DNA of 64,000 nt from assembly GCF_003129965.1 (NCBI RefSeq), contig NZ_NRCJ01000006.1, positions 62,001-126,000 of the forward strand, written 5' to 3'. Under the pieces are notes generated by a model. The model had not been told where the DNA came from. It made no database searches and saw only the letters and a list, made by a program, of their open reading frames with translations. Positions 46,272 through 58,121 of the stretch are shown piece after piece. Position 1 is the stretch's first letter. Each line of letters opens with the position of its first letter. Origin of the DNA: Aggregatibacter kilianii (GTDB taxonomy: Bacteria > Pseudomonadota > Gammaproteobacteria > Enterobacterales > Pasteurellaceae). A program made the position numbers and the translations under genes.

Positions 46272-47372
46272 TTATAAACGCATCGGCATGATCACATATT
46301 CTGCGCTGGCATCTTCGCAGTCTTCGATTAAACAACTGGAAGAGGCATCGGTTAAGCGCATACGCACCTGATTGCATTTAAGGGCATTGAGCACGTCCAG
46401 AATGTAGCTTACGTTAAAGCCCACTTCCATTTCTTCGCCGTTGTAAGACACGTCGATAATTTCTTCCGCCACTTCTTGTTCCGGGTTGGTGGCAGTGATT
46501 TTCAGTTGGTTTTCACTTAGCTGCAAGCGCACACTGCGGAAACGTTCGTTGGATAAAATGGCGGCGCGCACGAAAGCCTGTTTTAAGGTTTCCCAGCCGG
46601 CTTCTACGATGCGGGTCGCATTGCGTGGTAATACGCGGCGATAATCCGGGAAACGTCCGTCAATGAGTTTTGACGTGAACGTGATGTTGTTTAATTGAAT
46701 ACGTAAATTATTGGTGCCGATTTGCAAGCGCGCCGGTTGGTCGCTTGGTTCCAACAAGCGGGCAAGTTCTAAAACACCTTTGCGCGGCAAAATCACGGAG
46801 TGGGTTTGCAAATCCTGTTCCAACGGAATAGTACAAACGGCCAAACGGTGACCGTCCGTCGCTACGGTACGTAATAAATTACCTTCCGTCTCGAACTTCA
46901 TACCGTTTAAGAAATAACGGGCGTCTTGGTTTGCCATGGAAAATTGGGTGGCTTCAATTAAACGGCGCAACGTCGCTTGTTCAAGGGTGAAATCCACTTC
47001 CGATTGCCAATCCGTAAGATTCGGATAATCTTCGGCCGGCAAGGTAGATAAATTGAATTTACTGCGATCGGAACGCACAATGGCGCGATCTTCTTCAAAG
47101 GTGACGGTAATTTCCGCGTTGTCCGGCAGGCTGCGGCAAATATCCAAGAATTTTTTCGCCGGAATGGTGAATTTGCCGTCTTGTTCCGCATGGAGTAAAG
47201 GCGTTTGGGTGGATAATTCTACTTCCAGATCCGTCCCCGTGATGCTTAATTGATTATTTTCAATTTGCAACAAAACATTATTTAAAACGGGAATATTTGG
47301 GCGACTATTCAGCACGCCACACACTTGTTGTAAGGGTTTTAACAAATTTTCTCGGGAAATAATAAATTGCAT
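46272..47372 (-). CDS. dnaN: DNA polymerase III beta sliding clamp
   Basis: The ring-shaped clamp that tethers polymerase III to DNA. The 366 residues match the usual length of three repeated domains, beginning MQFIISRENLLKPLQQVCGVL and ending in the conserved IMPMRL. GRFPDYRRVLPRN-type sequence marks the central domain. The ATG follows TAGGAGT. It lies 10 bases after dnaA in the same operon. Confidence 0.98.
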   Translation of the reverse strand: MQFIISRENLLKPLQQVCGVLNSRPNIPVLNNVLLQIENNQLSITGTDLEVELSTQTPLLHAEQDGKFTIPAKKFLDICRSLPDNAEITVTFEEDRAIVRSDRSKFNLSTLPAEDYPNLTDWQSEVDFTLEQATLRRLIEATQFSMANQDARYFLNGMKFETEGNLLRTVATDGHRLAVCTIPLEQDLQTHSVILPRKGVLELARLLEPSDQPARLQIGTNNLRIQLNNITFTSKLIDGRFPDYRRVLPRNATRIVEAGWETLKQAFVRAAILSNERFRSVRLQLSENQLKITATNPEQEVAEEIIDVSYNGEEMEVGFNVSYILDVLNALKCNQVRMRLTDASSSCLIEDCEDASAEYVIMPMRL

Positions 47373-47382
47373 CTGGTGACTC

Positions 47383-48744
47383 CTATACGGATAAAATTCG
47401 GATTAAGTTCGCCCAATCTTCTTGAATATTCGGATCGGTGTCGCGGAAACCTGCGATAGTGCGGCAGGCGTGTAAAACCGTGGTGTGATCGCGGTCGCCG
47501 AAGGATTTACCGATTTCCGGCAAACTACGGTTGGTAAGTTCTTTTGCCAGTGCCATTGCCACTTGGCGCGGACGTGCCACCGAACGGGAGCGGTTTTTGG
47601 ATTTCAAATCAGATACTTTAATGCGATAGTATTCGGCAACCACTTTTTGAATATTATCCACGGTGACCAGTTTATCCTGTAACGCCAGCATATCTTTTAA
47701 GGTTTCACGCACAAAATCAATGGTGATCGGTTCGCCTTTAAATTCCTGCATGGCTTTCACGCGGTTTAATGCGCCTTCTAATTCCCGCACATTGGTACGT
47801 AATTTTTGACCGATGAAAAATGCCACATCATGGGGTAAATCCACGTTATTTTCTTCCGCTTTTTTCATTAAAATCGCCACGCGGGTTTCTAAATCCGGCG
47901 GTTCAATCGCGGTGGTTAATCCCCAACCGAAACGGGATTTTAAGCGTTCTTCAATTTTTTCGATTTCACGTGGATAACGGTCGGAGGTAAGAATAATTTG
48001 GCGACCACGTTCAAATAAGGTATTGAAAATATGGAAAAATTCTTCTTGGGTTTTTTCTTTGTCGCTGAAAAACTGAATATCATCCACCAATAAGGCATCT
48101 AACGAACGGTAAAACTTCTTAAATTCTTCCATTTTATTATCGCGAATATACGCCACAACCTGTTGCACAAAGCGTTCGGAGTGAATATACACCACGCGGG
48201 CGTTGGGATTATTGGCGATAATGCCGTTGCCGATGGCGTGTAATAAATGGGTTTTACCCAAGCCGGTACCGCCGTATAAAAAAAGTGGGTTGGCGGTTTG
48301 TTCGCCGGGATTATCCGCCACTTTTTGCGCCACCGCACGTGCCAGTTGGTTGGATTTCCCTTCAACGAAATTTTCAAAGACTAATTTGGTATTTAAATTA
48401 GAATTGTAAGGCGTTTTGCCGGCATTTTTTTCTTCGGAAAAACCAACCGCACTTTGTTTCTTCGCCGGTTTTTCCGTTTTCGGTCCGGCAGGTTTAATGC
48501 CTTCGATAACGGATACGCTAAGATTCGGATTGGCGCTGGTTTGACGGGCAATGTCGGTGATTAAAGGAAGATAATTGTCAATCACCCATTTTTGCACAAA
48601 CGCATTTGAGGCATAAAGCAACACGCCGTTCGCGTTTACGTCGGCCTGTAACGGATAGAGCCAGATTTTAAAATCGTCCGCAGGAATTTTATCTTGTAGT
48701 TGCAGCAGGCAATTTTGCCACAGAGAATTCGGCTGGTTTTCCAC
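47383..48744 (-). CDS. dnaA: Chromosomal replication initiator DnaA
   Basis: DnaA binds 9-base boxes at oriC and opens the origin. The 453 residues show domain I ([14 protein letters not shown]), a variable linker, the AAA+ domain with Walker [16 protein letters not shown] and Walker [12 protein letters not shown], and the C-terminal DNA-binding domain with the signature [16 protein letters not shown]. An uptake signal lies in the linker. First gene of dnaA-dnaN-recF, divergent from rpmH. Confidence 0.98.
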   Translation of the reverse strand: MENQPNSLWQNCLLQLQDKIPADDFKIWLYPLQADVNANGVLLYASNAFVQKWVIDNYLPLITDIARQTSANPNLSVSVIEGIKPAGPKTEKPAKKQSAVGFSEEKNAGKTPYNSNLNTKLVFENFVEGKSNQLARAVAQKVADNPGEQTANPLFLYGGTGLGKTHLLHAIGNGIIANNPNARVVYIHSERFVQQVVAYIRDNKMEEFKKFYRSLDALLVDDIQFFSDKEKTQEEFFHIFNTLFERGRQIILTSDRYPREIEKIEERLKSRFGWGLTTAIEPPDLETRVAILMKKAEENNVDLPHDVAFFIGQKLRTNVRELEGALNRVKAMQEFKGEPITIDFVRETLKDMLALQDKLVTVDNIQKVVAEYYRIKVSDLKSKNRSRSVARPRQVAMALAKELTNRSLPEIGKSFGDRDHTTVLHACRTIAGFRDTDPNIQEDWANLIRILSV

Positions 48745-49166
48745 GTTAATATATCCCTTGTTGATTGGTTTATGGTTTTCCCTAGATTACTTTGCCAACC
48801 TTTTATCTCATTGTTTTTCATAGGTATTAATTATTTATCGCGCAAATTATCGGCAATAAAGTGCGGTTGGAAAGGCGGTCATTTTACAATAAAGGAGAAA
48901 AAAGATCTTCAATCCGCCTCTAAAAAAAGCAAAAAAGGTTGCTTGCCATTTTTAATCAAAACCGTATAATCGCTACGCTTTTAAATGCCGTGAGTGGTGG
49001 AAAATTGAGCGGTTTGTCGCGTTTTTTCCCTGATCTCATTTGACGAACGTTGAATTTACGATTACAATTCCGTTCCCTATTTTCCATAATCTTTGTTTAT
49101 TTAAATGTTTTTTAAACGTTTAAAATAGAAACAGTTACTTAAACCATTTGACTTAGGTACATTATA
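48745..49166. other. dnaA-rpmH divergent intergenic region
   Basis: About 420 bases. It holds the rpmH promoter (48943-48970), an uptake signal (48859-48867) and a perfect 16-base palindrome TTTTAAACGTTTAAAA (49110-49125). I found no good match to the DnaA box TTATNCACA on either strand, so I do not call this oriC. The rpmH leader would be about 190 bases long. Confidence 0.6.
48943..48970 (+). promoter_or_regulatory. Probable rpmH-rnpA promoter
   Basis: TTGCCA (48943-48948), 16 bases, TATAAT (48965-48970): a near-consensus housekeeping promoter upstream of rpmH, as expected for a highly expressed ribosomal protein gene. Confidence 0.65.
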
Positions 49167-49301
49167 ATGAAACGCACATTTCAACCTTCTGTATTAAAAC
49201 GTAGCCGTACTCACGGTTTCCGTGCCCGTATGGCGACTAAAAATGGCCGTCAAGTTTTAGCCCGTCGTCGTGCTAAAGGTCGTAAAAGTTTATCTGCATA
49301 A
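49167..49301 (+). CDS. rpmH: 50S ribosomal protein L34
   Basis: A 44-residue L34, identified directly from the sequence: [18 protein letters not shown] at the start, [19 protein letters not shown], and LSA at the end. It is a very basic protein of the large subunit. rpmH is followed after 12 bases by rnpA, the universal order in bacteria. Translation starts at the ATG 49167, inside a run TATAATG. Confidence 0.98.
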
Positions 49302-49313
49302 TCGCATATCAAT

Positions 49314-49682
49314 GTGGTTAAGTTAAACTTCTCCAGGGAGTTACGTCTGTTAACTCCCGAACATTTTAAATACGTCTTCCAACAGCCGTCCCGCGCCAGT
49401 TCACCTGAAATTACCATTCTTGCCCGCAAAAATCATCTTGAGCATCCCCGCTTAGGTTTAACCGTAGCGAAAAAACACTTAAAACGTGCCCATGATCGTA
49501 ATCGTATCAAACGGTTATGCCGTGAATCTTTTCGTTTGGCGCAACATGCGTTACCGCATTATGATTTTGTGATTGTGGCAAAAGCGGGAATCGGCGCGTT
49601 AGACAACCGCACTTTATGGCAAACGCTGGATAAATTATGGCAACGACACATTCGTTTGGCGCAAAAATCCTCATCGGATTAA
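49314..49682 (+). CDS. rnpA: Ribonuclease P protein component
   Basis: RnpA is the protein partner of the RNase P RNA that matures tRNA 5' ends. The 122 residues show [20 protein letters not shown] at the start and the family signature [16 protein letters not shown]. The start is GTG, as in E. coli, with the same first residues. There is no clear ribosome binding site; coupling to rpmH is likely. yidD starts inside its 3' end. Confidence 0.96.
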   Translation: MVKLNFSRELRLLTPEHFKYVFQQPSRASSPEITILARKNHLEHPRLGLTVAKKHLKRAHDRNRIKRLCRESFRLAQHALPHYDFVIVAKAGIGALDNRTLWQTLDKLWQRHIRLAQKSSSD

Positions 49683-49900
49683 TTCGTTTTTATCAAATCG
49701 TTATCAGCCCGCTAATTGGTCCGCGCTGTCGTTTTACCCCGACTTGCTCCTGCTATGGCATTGAGGCGGTAAAAACGCATGGGGTGGTAAAAGGTGGTTG
49801 GCTTACGCTTAAACGTATATTAAAATGTCATCCTTTACATGCGGGTGGGTACGATCCCGTTCCACCGAAGATCAATAATAACAAAACAGAGAATAAATAA
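49637..49900 (+). CDS. yidD: Membrane protein insertion efficiency factor YidD
   Basis: A small (87-residue) membrane-associated protein that helps YidC. The family block [30 protein letters not shown] is followed by [15 protein letters not shown], with its conserved cysteines. It overlaps the end of rnpA by 46 bases, and its stop shares one base with the yidC start. Confidence 0.95.
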   Translation: MATTHSFGAKILIGLIRFYQIVISPLIGPRCRFTPTCSCYGIEAVKTHGVVKGGWLTLKRILKCHPLHAGGYDPVPPKINNNKTENK

Positions 49901-51531
49901 TGGATTCAAGACGCGGCCTGTTGGTCATTGCACTACTCTTTATGTCTTTTATTGTTTATCAGCAATGGCAACTTGATTATCACACGCCAAAACCTGTAAC
50001 AACCGAGCAAACCGCCACATCTGCATCCGATGTGCCGGCTTCCTCTAATGGAAACAATGCGGTTATCGCAGCAGATGCACAAGCAAAAGGCAAAATTATC
50101 ACCTTAGAAAACGATGTGTTTCGCTTGAAAATCAATACGTCAGGCGGTGATGTTGTAGGTTCCGAATTACTGAAATACGATGCCGAGTTAGATTCCAATA
50201 CGCCATTCGTGTTACTGCAAAACACGCCGCAACACGTGTATATCGCGCAAAGCGGTTTAATCGGTAAAGATGGCATTGATACCAAAGCCGGTCGTGCGGA
50301 TTATCAAGTGGACGGCGATAACTTCACGTTAGCCGCAGGTCAAAACGAATTAAGCGTGCCTCTTGTTTATCAAAAAGACGGTGTGACTTATCGTAAAATC
50401 TTCACATTAAAACGTGGCGAATATGATATTGCCGTCAACTACGAAATCAATAACCAAAGCGATAAAACTATTGAAGTGGAGCCTTATGGTCAATTAAGAC
50501 ATTCCTTGGTGGATAGCTCCGGTAGCGTTGCCATGCCGACTTACACCGGCGGTGCTTATTCTTCTTCTGAAACGAATTACAAAAAATACAGTTTCAGCGA
50601 CATGGAAAATGCCAACTTATCGGTAAACACCAAAGCCGGTTGGGTCGCCATTTTACAACACTATTTTGTTTCCGCTTGGGTTCCGAATCAAGATGTTGAC
50701 AACCAACTTTATACTTTAACGGATAAAGCCAATAACATCGGTTCTATCGGTTATCGCGGTCCTGTGGTTGCTATTCAGCCGAATACCACGGAAACTTTAA
50801 CCAGTAAATTATGGACCGGTCCGAAATTACAAAATGAAATGGGACAAGTGGCGAATCATTTGGATTTAACCGTTGATTACGGTTGGGCGTGGTTCATTGC
50901 GAAGCCATTATTCTGGTTGCTGACCTTCATTCAACAATTGGTGCATAACTGGGGTGTGGCGATTATTTGTGTCACCTTAGTGGTGAAAGCGATTTTATAT
51001 CCGTTGACCAAAGCACAATATACCTCCATGGCGAAAATGCGTATGTTGCAACCGAAATTGCAGGAAATGCGCGAACGTTTCGGTGAAGATCGTCAACGTA
51101 TGAGTCAGGAAATGATGAAACTGTACAAAGACGAGAAAGTAAACCCGCTGGGCGGCTGTTTACCGTTATTGTTACAAATGCCTATTTTCATCGCCTTATA
51201 CTGGACGTTTATGGAAGCTGTTGAGTTGCGTCATGCGCCGTTTTTCGGTTGGATTCAAGACTTGTCTGCACAGGATCCGTATTACATCCTACCGATTTTA
51301 ATGGGCGCGTCTATGTTCCTGTTGCAAAAAATGTCACCGACCCCGGTTGCCGATCCGATGCAACAAAAAGTGATGACTTTCATGCCGTTGATCTTCATGG
51401 TGTTCTTCCTCTGGTTCCCGGCAGGTTTGGTGCTTTACTGGTTGGTCTCCAACTTAATCACGATTATCCAGCAACAACTGATTTATCGTGGTTTAGAGAA
51501 GAAAGGGTTACATACCCGTCATAAAAAATAA
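49900..51531 (+). CDS. yidC: Membrane protein insertase YidC
   Basis: YidC inserts and folds inner-membrane proteins, alone or with SecYEG. The 543 residues have an N-terminal anchor (about 4-20), a large periplasmic beta domain (about 50-320) and the conserved C-terminal core of five membrane segments ([42 protein letters not shown]), ending in a basic tail. Conserved operon rpmH-rnpA-yidD-yidC; a terminator follows. Confidence 0.97.
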   Translation: MDSRRGLLVIALLFMSFIVYQQWQLDYHTPKPVTTEQTATSASDVPASSNGNNAVIAADAQAKGKIITLENDVFRLKINTSGGDVVGSELLKYDAELDSNTPFVLLQNTPQHVYIAQSGLIGKDGIDTKAGRADYQVDGDNFTLAAGQNELSVPLVYQKDGVTYRKIFTLKRGEYDIAVNYEINNQSDKTIEVEPYGQLRHSLVDSSGSVAMPTYTGGAYSSSETNYKKYSFSDMENANLSVNTKAGWVAILQHYFVSAWVPNQDVDNQLYTLTDKANNIGSIGYRGPVVAIQPNTTETLTSKLWTGPKLQNEMGQVANHLDLTVDYGWAWFIAKPLFWLLTFIQQLVHNWGVAIICVTLVVKAILYPLTKAQYTSMAKMRMLQPKLQEMRERFGEDRQRMSQEMMKLYKDEKVNPLGGCLPLLLQMPIFIALYWTFMEAVELRHAPFFGWIQDLSAQDPYYILPILMGASMFLLQKMSPTPVADPMQQKVMTFMPLIFMVFFLWFPAGLVLYWLVSNLITIIQQQLIYRGLEKKGLHTRHKK

Positions 51532-51548
51532 TTGAATCGACTCTCATT

Positions 51549-51577
51549 AAAAGGCACGTTTTTGTGCCTTTTATTTT
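51549..51577 (+). terminator. yidC terminator
   Basis: AAAAGGCAC (51549-51557) and GTGCCTTTT (51564-51572) form a perfect 9-base-pair stem with loop GTTTTT, followed by ATTTTA. Confidence 0.85.
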
Positions 51578-51603
51578 AGGTTAAAAAAACACATGAAAAA
51601 ACG

Positions 51604-51631
51604 ACCGCACTTTTGAGTCATAAAGTGCGGT
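51604..51631. terminator. Uptake-signal hairpin upstream of mnmE
   Basis: ACCGCACTT (51604-51612) and AAGTGCGGT (51623-51631), with adjacent TGA and TCA, pair across a 10-base loop about 30 bases before mnmE. It lies after the yidC terminator, so it may insulate mnmE. Confidence 0.55.
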
Positions 51632-51661
51632 CACAAAATAAAACGTTTTGAGAATAGGTTT

Positions 51662-53017
51662 ATGAAAGAAACAATCGTAGCACAAGCTACCGCGCCGGGA
51701 CGTGGCGGTATCGGTATTTTGCGGGTGTCCGGCCCGAAAGCCGTCGAGGTGGCGCAAGCCGTATTAGGTAAGTGCCCGAAACCGCGCATGGCGGATTATC
51801 TGCCGTTTAAGGATCCAGACGGAACGGTCTTGGATCAGGGCATTGCTCTGTATTTTAAAGGCCCGAATTCTTTTACCGGGGAAGATGTGTTGGAGCTACA
51901 AGGACATGGCGGGCAGGTCGTATTGGATTTGCTGTTAAAACGCATTTTGCAGATTGACGGCATTCGCTTGGCGCGCCCGGGGGAATTTTCCGAACAGGCA
52001 TTTTTGAACGATAAACTGGATTTGGCACAGGCGGAAGCCATTGCCGATTTAATTGATGCCAGTTCTGAACAAGCTGCGCGCTCGGCACTGAAATCTTTGC
52101 AGGGCGAATTTTCTAATAAAGTAAATCACTTAGTGGATTCGGTGATTTATTTGCGCACTTATGTGGAAGCTGCCATTGATTTCCCCGATGAAGAAATCGA
52201 TTTTCTGGCGGACGGCAAAATTGAAGGGCACTTGAACGATATTATCGCGCAGCTGGATAAGGTTCGTGCCGAAGCCAAACAAGGTTCTATTTTGCGCGAA
52301 GGCATGAAAGTGGTGATTGCCGGTCGCCCGAATGCGGGCAAATCCAGTTTGTTGAATGCCCTTGCCGGGCGGGATGCGGCGATTGTGACGGACATTGCCG
52401 GGACGACGCGCGATGTGTTACGCGAACATATTCATTTGGACGGTATGCCCCTGCATATTATTGACACTGCCGGGTTGCGCGATGCCACCGACGAAGTAGA
52501 GCGCATCGGCATTTCCCGCGCTTGGCACGAAATCGAGCAGGCGGATCGTATTTTATTAATGTTGGATAGTAGTGACAGCGAGCAAGATCTGGCAAAAGTG
52601 CGGTCGGAATTTCTGGCGAAATTACCTAATCATATTCCGGTAACGATTATCCGTAATAAAGCGGATTTAAGCGGCGAAGCGGAGCGTTTGTACGAGGATA
52701 ACGGTTATACGGTGGTGAATTTGTCGGCGAAAACCCAGCAAGGGGTGGATTTATTGCGTGAGCATTTAAAACAGGCGATGGGCTATCAAACCGGTATGGA
52801 AGGCGGTTTCTTGGCACGCCGTCGTCATTTAGAGGCTTTAGAACAAGCTGCACAACATTTGCAGGAAGGGCATGTTCAACTTACTCAATTCCATGCGGGA
52901 GAGTTGCTGGCAGAAGAGTTACGTATGGTGCAGGGTGCACTAAGTGAGATCACAGGGCAATTTACCTCAGATGATTTGTTAACGAATATTTTCAGTTCGT
53001 TTTGTATCGGGAAATAA
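51662..53017 (+). CDS. mnmE: tRNA modification GTPase MnmE
   Basis: MnmE, with MnmG, installs the (carboxymethyl)aminomethyl group at wobble uridine 34. The 451 residues show the N-terminal tetrahydrofolate-binding domain ([17 protein letters not shown]), a G domain inserted near residue 215 ([36 protein letters not shown]), and the C-terminal CIGK with its catalytic cysteine. yidC-mnmE adjacency is conserved. Followed by an uptake-signal terminator shared with era. Confidence 0.97.
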   Translation: MKETIVAQATAPGRGGIGILRVSGPKAVEVAQAVLGKCPKPRMADYLPFKDPDGTVLDQGIALYFKGPNSFTGEDVLELQGHGGQVVLDLLLKRILQIDGIRLARPGEFSEQAFLNDKLDLAQAEAIADLIDASSEQAARSALKSLQGEFSNKVNHLVDSVIYLRTYVEAAIDFPDEEIDFLADGKIEGHLNDIIAQLDKVRAEAKQGSILREGMKVVIAGRPNAGKSSLLNALAGRDAAIVTDIAGTTRDVLREHIHLDGMPLHIIDTAGLRDATDEVERIGISRAWHEIEQADRILLMLDSSDSEQDLAKVRSEFLAKLPNHIPVTIIRNKADLSGEAERLYEDNGYTVVNLSAKTQQGVDLLREHLKQAMGYQTGMEGGFLARRRHLEALEQAAQHLQEGHVQLTQFHAGELLAEELRMVQGALSEITGQFTSDDLLTNIFSSFCIGK

Positions 53018-53022
53018 AGCAA

Positions 53023-53066
53023 AAGTGCGGTGGAAATTTTACGTGTTTTTTCCACCGCACTTTCTT
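53023..53066. terminator. Inverted uptake-signal terminator between mnmE and era
   Basis: AAGTGCGGT (53023-53031) and ACCGCACTT (53054-53062), with GGAAA/TTTCC neighbours extending the stem. T runs on both sides suit the two converging genes. Confidence 0.8.
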
Positions 53067-53072
53067 ATTCGT

Positions 53073-53981
53073 CTAATCTTCCATATACCCCAAACTGCGC
53101 AAGGCGCGTTCGTCATCCGCCCAGCCGGATTTTACTTTCACCCAAAGTTCCAGATGCACTTTATTGTCAAACAAACGTTCCATATCCAAACGGGCTTCAG
53201 TACCGATTTTTTTCAGTTTTTCGCCTTTGTGACCGATGACGATTTTTTTCTGTCCTTCACGCTCGACCAAAATTAAACCGTTGATTTCATAAGTGCCGCG
53301 TTCGTTAACCTTAAATTGCTCTATTTCTACTGTGACAGAATAAGGCAGTTCCTCGCCCATAAAACGCATGAGTTTCTCGCGGATAATTTCTGACGCCATG
53401 AAACGCTGAGAGCGGTCGGTTACATAATCTTCCGGGAAATGGTGCACGCCGGGGCGCAAAGATTTGCGCACGATTTGTTCAAGTACGTTGATGTTATTCC
53501 CTTTCTCGGCAGAAATCGGCACGATGTCGGCAAAATTAAATTTGCTGCTGATTTCCGTAATAAACGGCAACAAATCGTCTTTATTTTTGATGTTGTCGAT
53601 TTTATTAATGGCAAGCACCACGGGCGCTTTGGTTTTGCGCAATTTGTTGAGCACCATTTCATCGTCATCGTTCCAGTGTGTGCCGTCCACCACGAAAATC
53701 ACCAAATCCACGTCACTGATGGCACTGCTGGCGGCGCGGTTCATTAAACGGTTGATTGCGCGTTTTTCCTCAATGTGCAATCCCGGGGTGTCCACATAAA
53801 TTTCCTGATACGGGCCTTCGGTTTTAATGCCCACAATACGGTGGCGGGTGGTTTGCGCTTTGCGCGAGGTGATGGAAATTTTTTGTCCGAGGATTTTGTT
53901 GAGTAACGTGGATTTGCCTACATTCGGGCGACCTACGATGGCAATAAATCCGCAATAGGTTTCGTTTTGCTGTGCTGTCAT
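53073..53981 (-). CDS. era: GTPase Era
   Basis: Era binds the 3' end of 16S rRNA and helps 30S assembly. The 302 residues have the G motifs [18 protein letters not shown] and NKIDNI, then a C-terminal KH domain (VGHKGEKL-type [20 protein letters not shown]). The ATG overlaps the rnc stop by 4 bases. Conserved order lepA-lepB-rnc-era. Confidence 0.97.
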   Translation of the reverse strand: MTAQQNETYCGFIAIVGRPNVGKSTLLNKILGQKISITSRKAQTTRHRIVGIKTEGPYQEIYVDTPGLHIEEKRAINRLMNRAASSAISDVDLVIFVVDGTHWNDDDEMVLNKLRKTKAPVVLAINKIDNIKNKDDLLPFITEISSKFNFADIVPISAEKGNNINVLEQIVRKSLRPGVHHFPEDYVTDRSQRFMASEIIREKLMRFMGEELPYSVTVEIEQFKVNERGTYEINGLILVEREGQKKIVIGHKGEKLKKIGTEARLDMERLFDNKVHLELWVKVKSGWADDERALRSLGYMED

Positions 53982-54658
53982 TTGATTTTCAACTCTTGAA
54001 GAATTTGTTCTGCCGCCGCCTGTTCCGCTTTACGACGGCTGGAGCCTTTACCGATAAAAGTGCGGTCATTATTTTGAATGGAACATTCCACGGTGAATAA
54101 TTGATTATGCGCTTCACCTTGAATATTCACGATATTGTAATTTGGTAACGGCAGGCGATTACCTTGTAAATATTCCTGTAAGCGGGTTTTTGCGTCTTTT
54201 TGATTATCGCCCGGTTTGATGTCTCGTAATAAATCCCGATACCACTGACGCACGATTTGCGTAGCGTTAGTCAGATTACTGTCGAGGGAAATGGCACCGA
54301 TAATGGCTTCCACGCAGTCCGCCAGAATGGATTCACGGCGAAAACCACCACTTTTCAGTTCGCCTTGACCGAGTAGCATGTAATCGCCCAGTTTGAAATC
54401 CCGCGCCAGCAGGGCAAGGGTCGGTTCACGCACCAACGTGGCGCGCATGCGACTCAGTTCTCCCTCATTGCATTTGGGAAATTGGTGGTACAACGCCTCA
54501 CCGATGGTTAAATTCAAAATAGCGTCGCCCAAAAATTCCAGTCGCTCATTATGCTTGTGCCCCGCGCTACGATGGGTAAGGGCTTGTTTGAGTAGCGAAA
54601 TGTCTTGGAACTCATAGTTAATCTGGCGTTGTAAACGTTCTAACTGAATGTCTTTCAT
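53978..54658 (-). CDS. rnc: Ribonuclease III
   Basis: RNase III cuts double-stranded RNA, including the rRNA precursor. The 226 residues have the catalytic signature [12 protein letters not shown] near residue 36, the second acidic cluster in [11 protein letters not shown], and a C-terminal double-stranded RNA-binding domain ([30 protein letters not shown]). The ATG at 54656-54658 is used; the longer frame overlaps lepB. It begins 7 bases after lepB. Confidence 0.97.
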   Translation of the reverse strand: MKDIQLERLQRQINYEFQDISLLKQALTHRSAGHKHNERLEFLGDAILNLTIGEALYHQFPKCNEGELSRMRATLVREPTLALLARDFKLGDYMLLGQGELKSGGFRRESILADCVEAIIGAISLDSNLTNATQIVRQWYRDLLRDIKPGDNQKDAKTRLQEYLQGNRLPLPNYNIVNIQGEAHNQLFTVECSIQNNDRTFIGKGSSRRKAEQAAAEQILQELKIK

Positions 54659-54665
54659 ATTTTTA

Positions 54666-55688
54666 TTATTGGATTTTTTGGAACAATCGCTCGGTGCGTA
54701 CGCCGGTCGGCCATTCATCCTGTTCTTTTTTCAAACTCAGCCAAATATAAGTGGCTTTGCCGACGATGTTTTGTTCCGGTACGAAGCCCCAAAAACGGCT
54801 GTCTTCACTGTTATTTCGGTTGTCACCCATGACAAAATATTGATTTTCCGGCACTACCCATTCGGTGACGTAATTGTCTTGCTTATTGAATGCCTTGTAG
54901 CGGTAGCTTTCATTGACCGGTTGCGGGAACCAGTGAATGGCGTGGGTGACATCGCCACTTTCAATGGTTTCCAATGGCGACGGACCGTATTGAATTTTGC
55001 CGCTGTAATCACGACCGATAATAAAACGGAAGTTTTCGTTCGGTTGCGGTTGGCTGTAGGCAAATTCTTTAGTTTCACAATCGGTTAAGCATTCTTTGCC
55101 GTCTTTGCCGTAAACAAGGGTTAAATGGCGGTTGGCGTCATTATAAATAACGCGATCGCCCGGCGTGCCGATAACGCGTTTAATATAATCTTTGCTTGGA
55201 TCTTCCGGCGCTTTGAAAACGATAATATCGCCCCGTTGCGGTTTGCCCATTTGGATTAAGGTGTTTTGGAATACGGGATCTTTAATGCCGTAGTCGAACT
55301 TGTTTACCACAATGAAATCGCCAATGCGTAAAGTCGGCTCCATAGAAGAGGACGGAATTTGGAAAGGCTCAAAAATAAACGAACGCACAATAAGCACAAA
55401 TGCCAATACCGGGAACAGTGATGCCATAAATTCAGAGCTTTCGGAGATCGGCTCGATTTGTGCTTTTTCTTCATCACTGAGGGTTTTGCCGCTGCGTTGT
55501 TCCAGGCGGTTGATTTGTCTGGCGCGTTTCGGCAATACGCCAAAGCGCAGATAACACCAAACCACGCCGGAAAGTGCGGTGAAAATGATCAGCAAAATTG
55601 AGAATGTGTTAGGCAATTGAAAATGATCCAATAGCTTCCACAAACCGTATCCGACAGCGATTAAAATAATCGTAAATAAGTTTGACAT
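54666..55688 (-). CDS. lepB: Signal peptidase I
   Basis: LepB removes signal peptides from exported proteins at the periplasmic face. The 340 residues start with two membrane segments (about 4-20 and 26-46), then a cytoplasmic loop and a third hydrophobic stretch before the catalytic domain. Catalytic Ser is in [10 protein letters not shown] and Lys in [27 protein letters not shown] is box E. The ATG follows TAGGAAG. Nine bases after lepA. Confidence 0.97.
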   Translation of the reverse strand: MSNLFTIILIAVGYGLWKLLDHFQLPNTFSILLIIFTALSGVVWCYLRFGVLPKRARQINRLEQRSGKTLSDEEKAQIEPISESSEFMASLFPVLAFVLIVRSFIFEPFQIPSSSMEPTLRIGDFIVVNKFDYGIKDPVFQNTLIQMGKPQRGDIIVFKAPEDPSKDYIKRVIGTPGDRVIYNDANRHLTLVYGKDGKECLTDCETKEFAYSQPQPNENFRFIIGRDYSGKIQYGPSPLETIESGDVTHAIHWFPQPVNESYRYKAFNKQDNYVTEWVVPENQYFVMGDNRNNSEDSRFWGFVPEQNIVGKATYIWLSLKKEQDEWPTGVRTERLFQKIQ

Positions 55689-55697
55689 TGCTACTTC

Positions 55698-57494
55698 CTA
55701 TTTATCTTTTCCTACATGCAGGATAGCTAAGAACGCTTCTTGCGGCACTTCCACGTTACCCAAAGACTTCATGCGTTTCTTACCTTCTTTTTGTTTTTGC
55801 AACAGTTTTTTCTTACGGCTTACGTCACCGCCATAACATTTCGCCAACACGTTTTTACGCAATTGTTTCACGGTGGAACGGGCAATAATGTGATTGCCGA
55901 TCGCTGCCTGAATGGCGATGTCAAATTGCTGGCGCGGAATCAGCTCACGCATTTTTTCCACCAATTCACGACCACGATACGGCGCGTTGTCTTTGTGTAC
56001 GATTAATGCCAACGCATCTACGCGCTCGCCGTTGATCATAATATCTACGCGCACCATGTCCGCCGCTTGGAAGCGTTTGAAACCGTAATCCAAGGAAGCG
56101 TAACCGCGAGAGGTGGATTTCAGACGATCAAAGAAGTCCAGTACCACTTCACCCATCGGGATTTCATAAGTGAGCGCCACCTGATTACCGTGATACACCA
56201 TATGGGTTTGTACGCCGCGTTTCTCTACGCACAGCGTGATCACGTTACCCAAATAAGCCTGCGGCAACAGCATATTACATTCAGCAATCGGCTCGCGAAT
56301 TTCTGCGATATTATTCAACGGCGGCAGTTTCGACGGGCTATCTACATAGACAACCTCACCGTTGGTCAGTTCGACCTCATAGACTACCGTCGGCGCGGTG
56401 GTGATCAAATCTAAATCGTATTCGCGCTCCAAACGTTCCTGAATAATTTCCATGTGCAACAGCCCAAGGAAACCACAACGGAAACCGAAGCCCAGCGCAG
56501 TGGAGTTTTCCGGCTCATAGAACAGGGACGCATCGTTCAGACTTAATTTGCCAAGGGCATCACGGAAGGCTTCGTAATCGTCGGAGCTGATCGGGAATAG
56601 TCCCGCATACACCTGAGGTTTGACTTTCTTAAAGCCCGGCAATACAGAGGTTGCCGGATTATTATGCAGAGTTAAGGTATCGCCCACCGGTGCGCCTAAA
56701 ATATCTTTAATGGCACACACCACCCAGCCCACTTCGCCGCAATTTAAAACCGTGGTATCCACTTGTTTCGGCGTGAAAATGCCCAGACGATCTACGTTAT
56801 AAGATTGACCGGTGGACATCACTTTGATTTTGTCGCCTTTACGCAACGTGCCGTTTTTAATGCGCACCAAAGAGACCACGCCCAAATAATTGTCGAACCA
56901 AGAGTCGATGATCAAGGCTTGCAACGGCGCATTTGGATCCCCTTCCGGTGCCGGAATTTTCGCCACGATTTCTTCTAATACGTCCTCAATACCCACGCCG
57001 GTTTTGGCGGAACAACGCACCGCGTCAATGGCATCAATGCCTACGATGTCTTCAATTTCTTCCGCAACACGCTCAGGTTCGGCGGCAGGCAGGTCGATTT
57101 TGTTTAAAATCGGTACGACTTCCAAATTCATTTCAATGGCGGTGTAGCAGTTCGCCAAGGTTTGCGCTTCCACGCCTTGCCCCGCATCCACCACCAATAA
57201 CGCGCCTTCACAAGCGGCAAGGGAACGGGACACTTCATAAGAAAAGTCAACGTGTCCCGGGGTGTCGATAAAATTCAGTTGATAGGTTTCGCCGTCTTTG
57301 GCAGTGTAATTTAAAGTTACGCTTTGCGCTTTAATGGTAATCCCGCGCTCGCGTTCCAGATCCATGGAATCCAATACTTGCTCCGCCATTTCGCGGTCGG
57401 ACAAGCCGCCGCAAGTTTGGATTAAACGATCCGATAAAGTCGATTTACCGTGGTCAATATGGGCAATAATAGAAAAGTTGCGAATATTCTTCAT
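55698..57494 (-). CDS. lepA: Elongation factor 4 (LepA)
   Basis: A 598-residue ribosome-associated GTPase related to EF-G, reported to help initiation or stalled ribosomes. G motifs are [22 protein letters not shown] and [10 protein letters not shown]. The C-terminal LepA-specific domain holds [22 protein letters not shown] and [21 protein letters not shown]. First gene of lepA-lepB-rnc-era. Confidence 0.98.
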   Translation of the reverse strand: MKNIRNFSIIAHIDHGKSTLSDRLIQTCGGLSDREMAEQVLDSMDLERERGITIKAQSVTLNYTAKDGETYQLNFIDTPGHVDFSYEVSRSLAACEGALLVVDAGQGVEAQTLANCYTAIEMNLEVVPILNKIDLPAAEPERVAEEIEDIVGIDAIDAVRCSAKTGVGIEDVLEEIVAKIPAPEGDPNAPLQALIIDSWFDNYLGVVSLVRIKNGTLRKGDKIKVMSTGQSYNVDRLGIFTPKQVDTTVLNCGEVGWVVCAIKDILGAPVGDTLTLHNNPATSVLPGFKKVKPQVYAGLFPISSDDYEAFRDALGKLSLNDASLFYEPENSTALGFGFRCGFLGLLHMEIIQERLEREYDLDLITTAPTVVYEVELTNGEVVYVDSPSKLPPLNNIAEIREPIAECNMLLPQAYLGNVITLCVEKRGVQTHMVYHGNQVALTYEIPMGEVVLDFFDRLKSTSRGYASLDYGFKRFQAADMVRVDIMINGERVDALALIVHKDNAPYRGRELVEKMRELIPRQQFDIAIQAAIGNHIIARSTVKQLRKNVLAKCYGGDVSRKKKLLQKQKEGKKRMKSLGNVEVPQEAFLAILHVGKDK

Positions 57495-57617
57495 AAATAG
57501 GTAGGTTTTCTCAATTCAAAAGTCATTAAATTTAACTGGCGGATTGTACCTGAAAAGGCGGGGGAGTGCTAGGAAAGAAAAGGAAAAGTGCGGTCGTTTT
57601 TTACGGCGTTTTGAAAA

Positions 57618-57650
57618 AACAAAACCCCGAATCGCTTCGGGGTTTCTTTC
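57618..57650 (-). terminator. grcA terminator
   Basis: A perfect 10-base-pair stem AAACCCCGAA/TTCGGGGTTT with loop TCGC lies just after the grcA stop on the minus strand and is followed there by a T-rich run. Confidence 0.88.
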
Positions 57651-57664
57651 AATTCAAACTGAAA

Positions 57665-58048
57665 TTATAGGCTTTCAGTAAAAGTACGGGTGATAACGTC
57701 GCGTTGTTGTTCCGGTGTTAAGGAGTTGAAACGTACGGCATAACCGGAAACACGGATGGTTAATTGCGGATATTTTTCAGGGTGTTTCACCGCATCTTCC
57801 AATGTTTCACGACGTAATACGTTCACGTTTAAGTGTTGACCGCCTTCAACTTTAACGGTTGGCGCAACATCTACCGGCAATTCGCGATATTCGATTTTAC
57901 CAAGTTCACTTACTGCAACCACTTGGTCTTCAACGTAATCGCCTTTTGCACATAAACAACGAGCTTCGCCTTTTTCGCTATCTAACAACCAGAAAGAGTT
58001 TAACAGATTGTCGTTAGCCGCTTGGGTAATTTGAATACCTTTAATCAT
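57665..58048 (-). CDS. grcA: Autonomous glycyl radical cofactor GrcA (YfiD)
   Basis: GrcA replaces the radical-bearing C-terminus of pyruvate formate-lyase when that enzyme has been cut by oxygen. The 127 residues end with the radical domain: [22 protein letters not shown] and RVSGYAVRF with the radical glycine Gly102. The ATG follows AGGAGG. An FNR-like palindrome lies about 125 bases upstream, matching its role in the shift to low oxygen. Single-gene unit, divergent from ung. Confidence 0.95.
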   Translation of the reverse strand: MIKGIQITQAANDNLLNSFWLLDSEKGEARCLCAKGDYVEDQVVAVSELGKIEYRELPVDVAPTVKVEGGQHLNVNVLRRETLEDAVKHPEKYPQLTIRVSGYAVRFNSLTPEQQRDVITRTFTESL

Positions 58049-58121
58049 AAATGCCTCCTAAATTTGGCGCGTTTGTATATTAATTAAACGCTGCGGATTT
58101 TATCAAAAATTTTGAAGTTTT

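Noticed and set aside
48745-49166. Possible chromosomal origin beside dnaA
   Set aside because: No DnaA box close to TTATNCACA on either strand; in Haemophilus and E. coli the origin is elsewhere.
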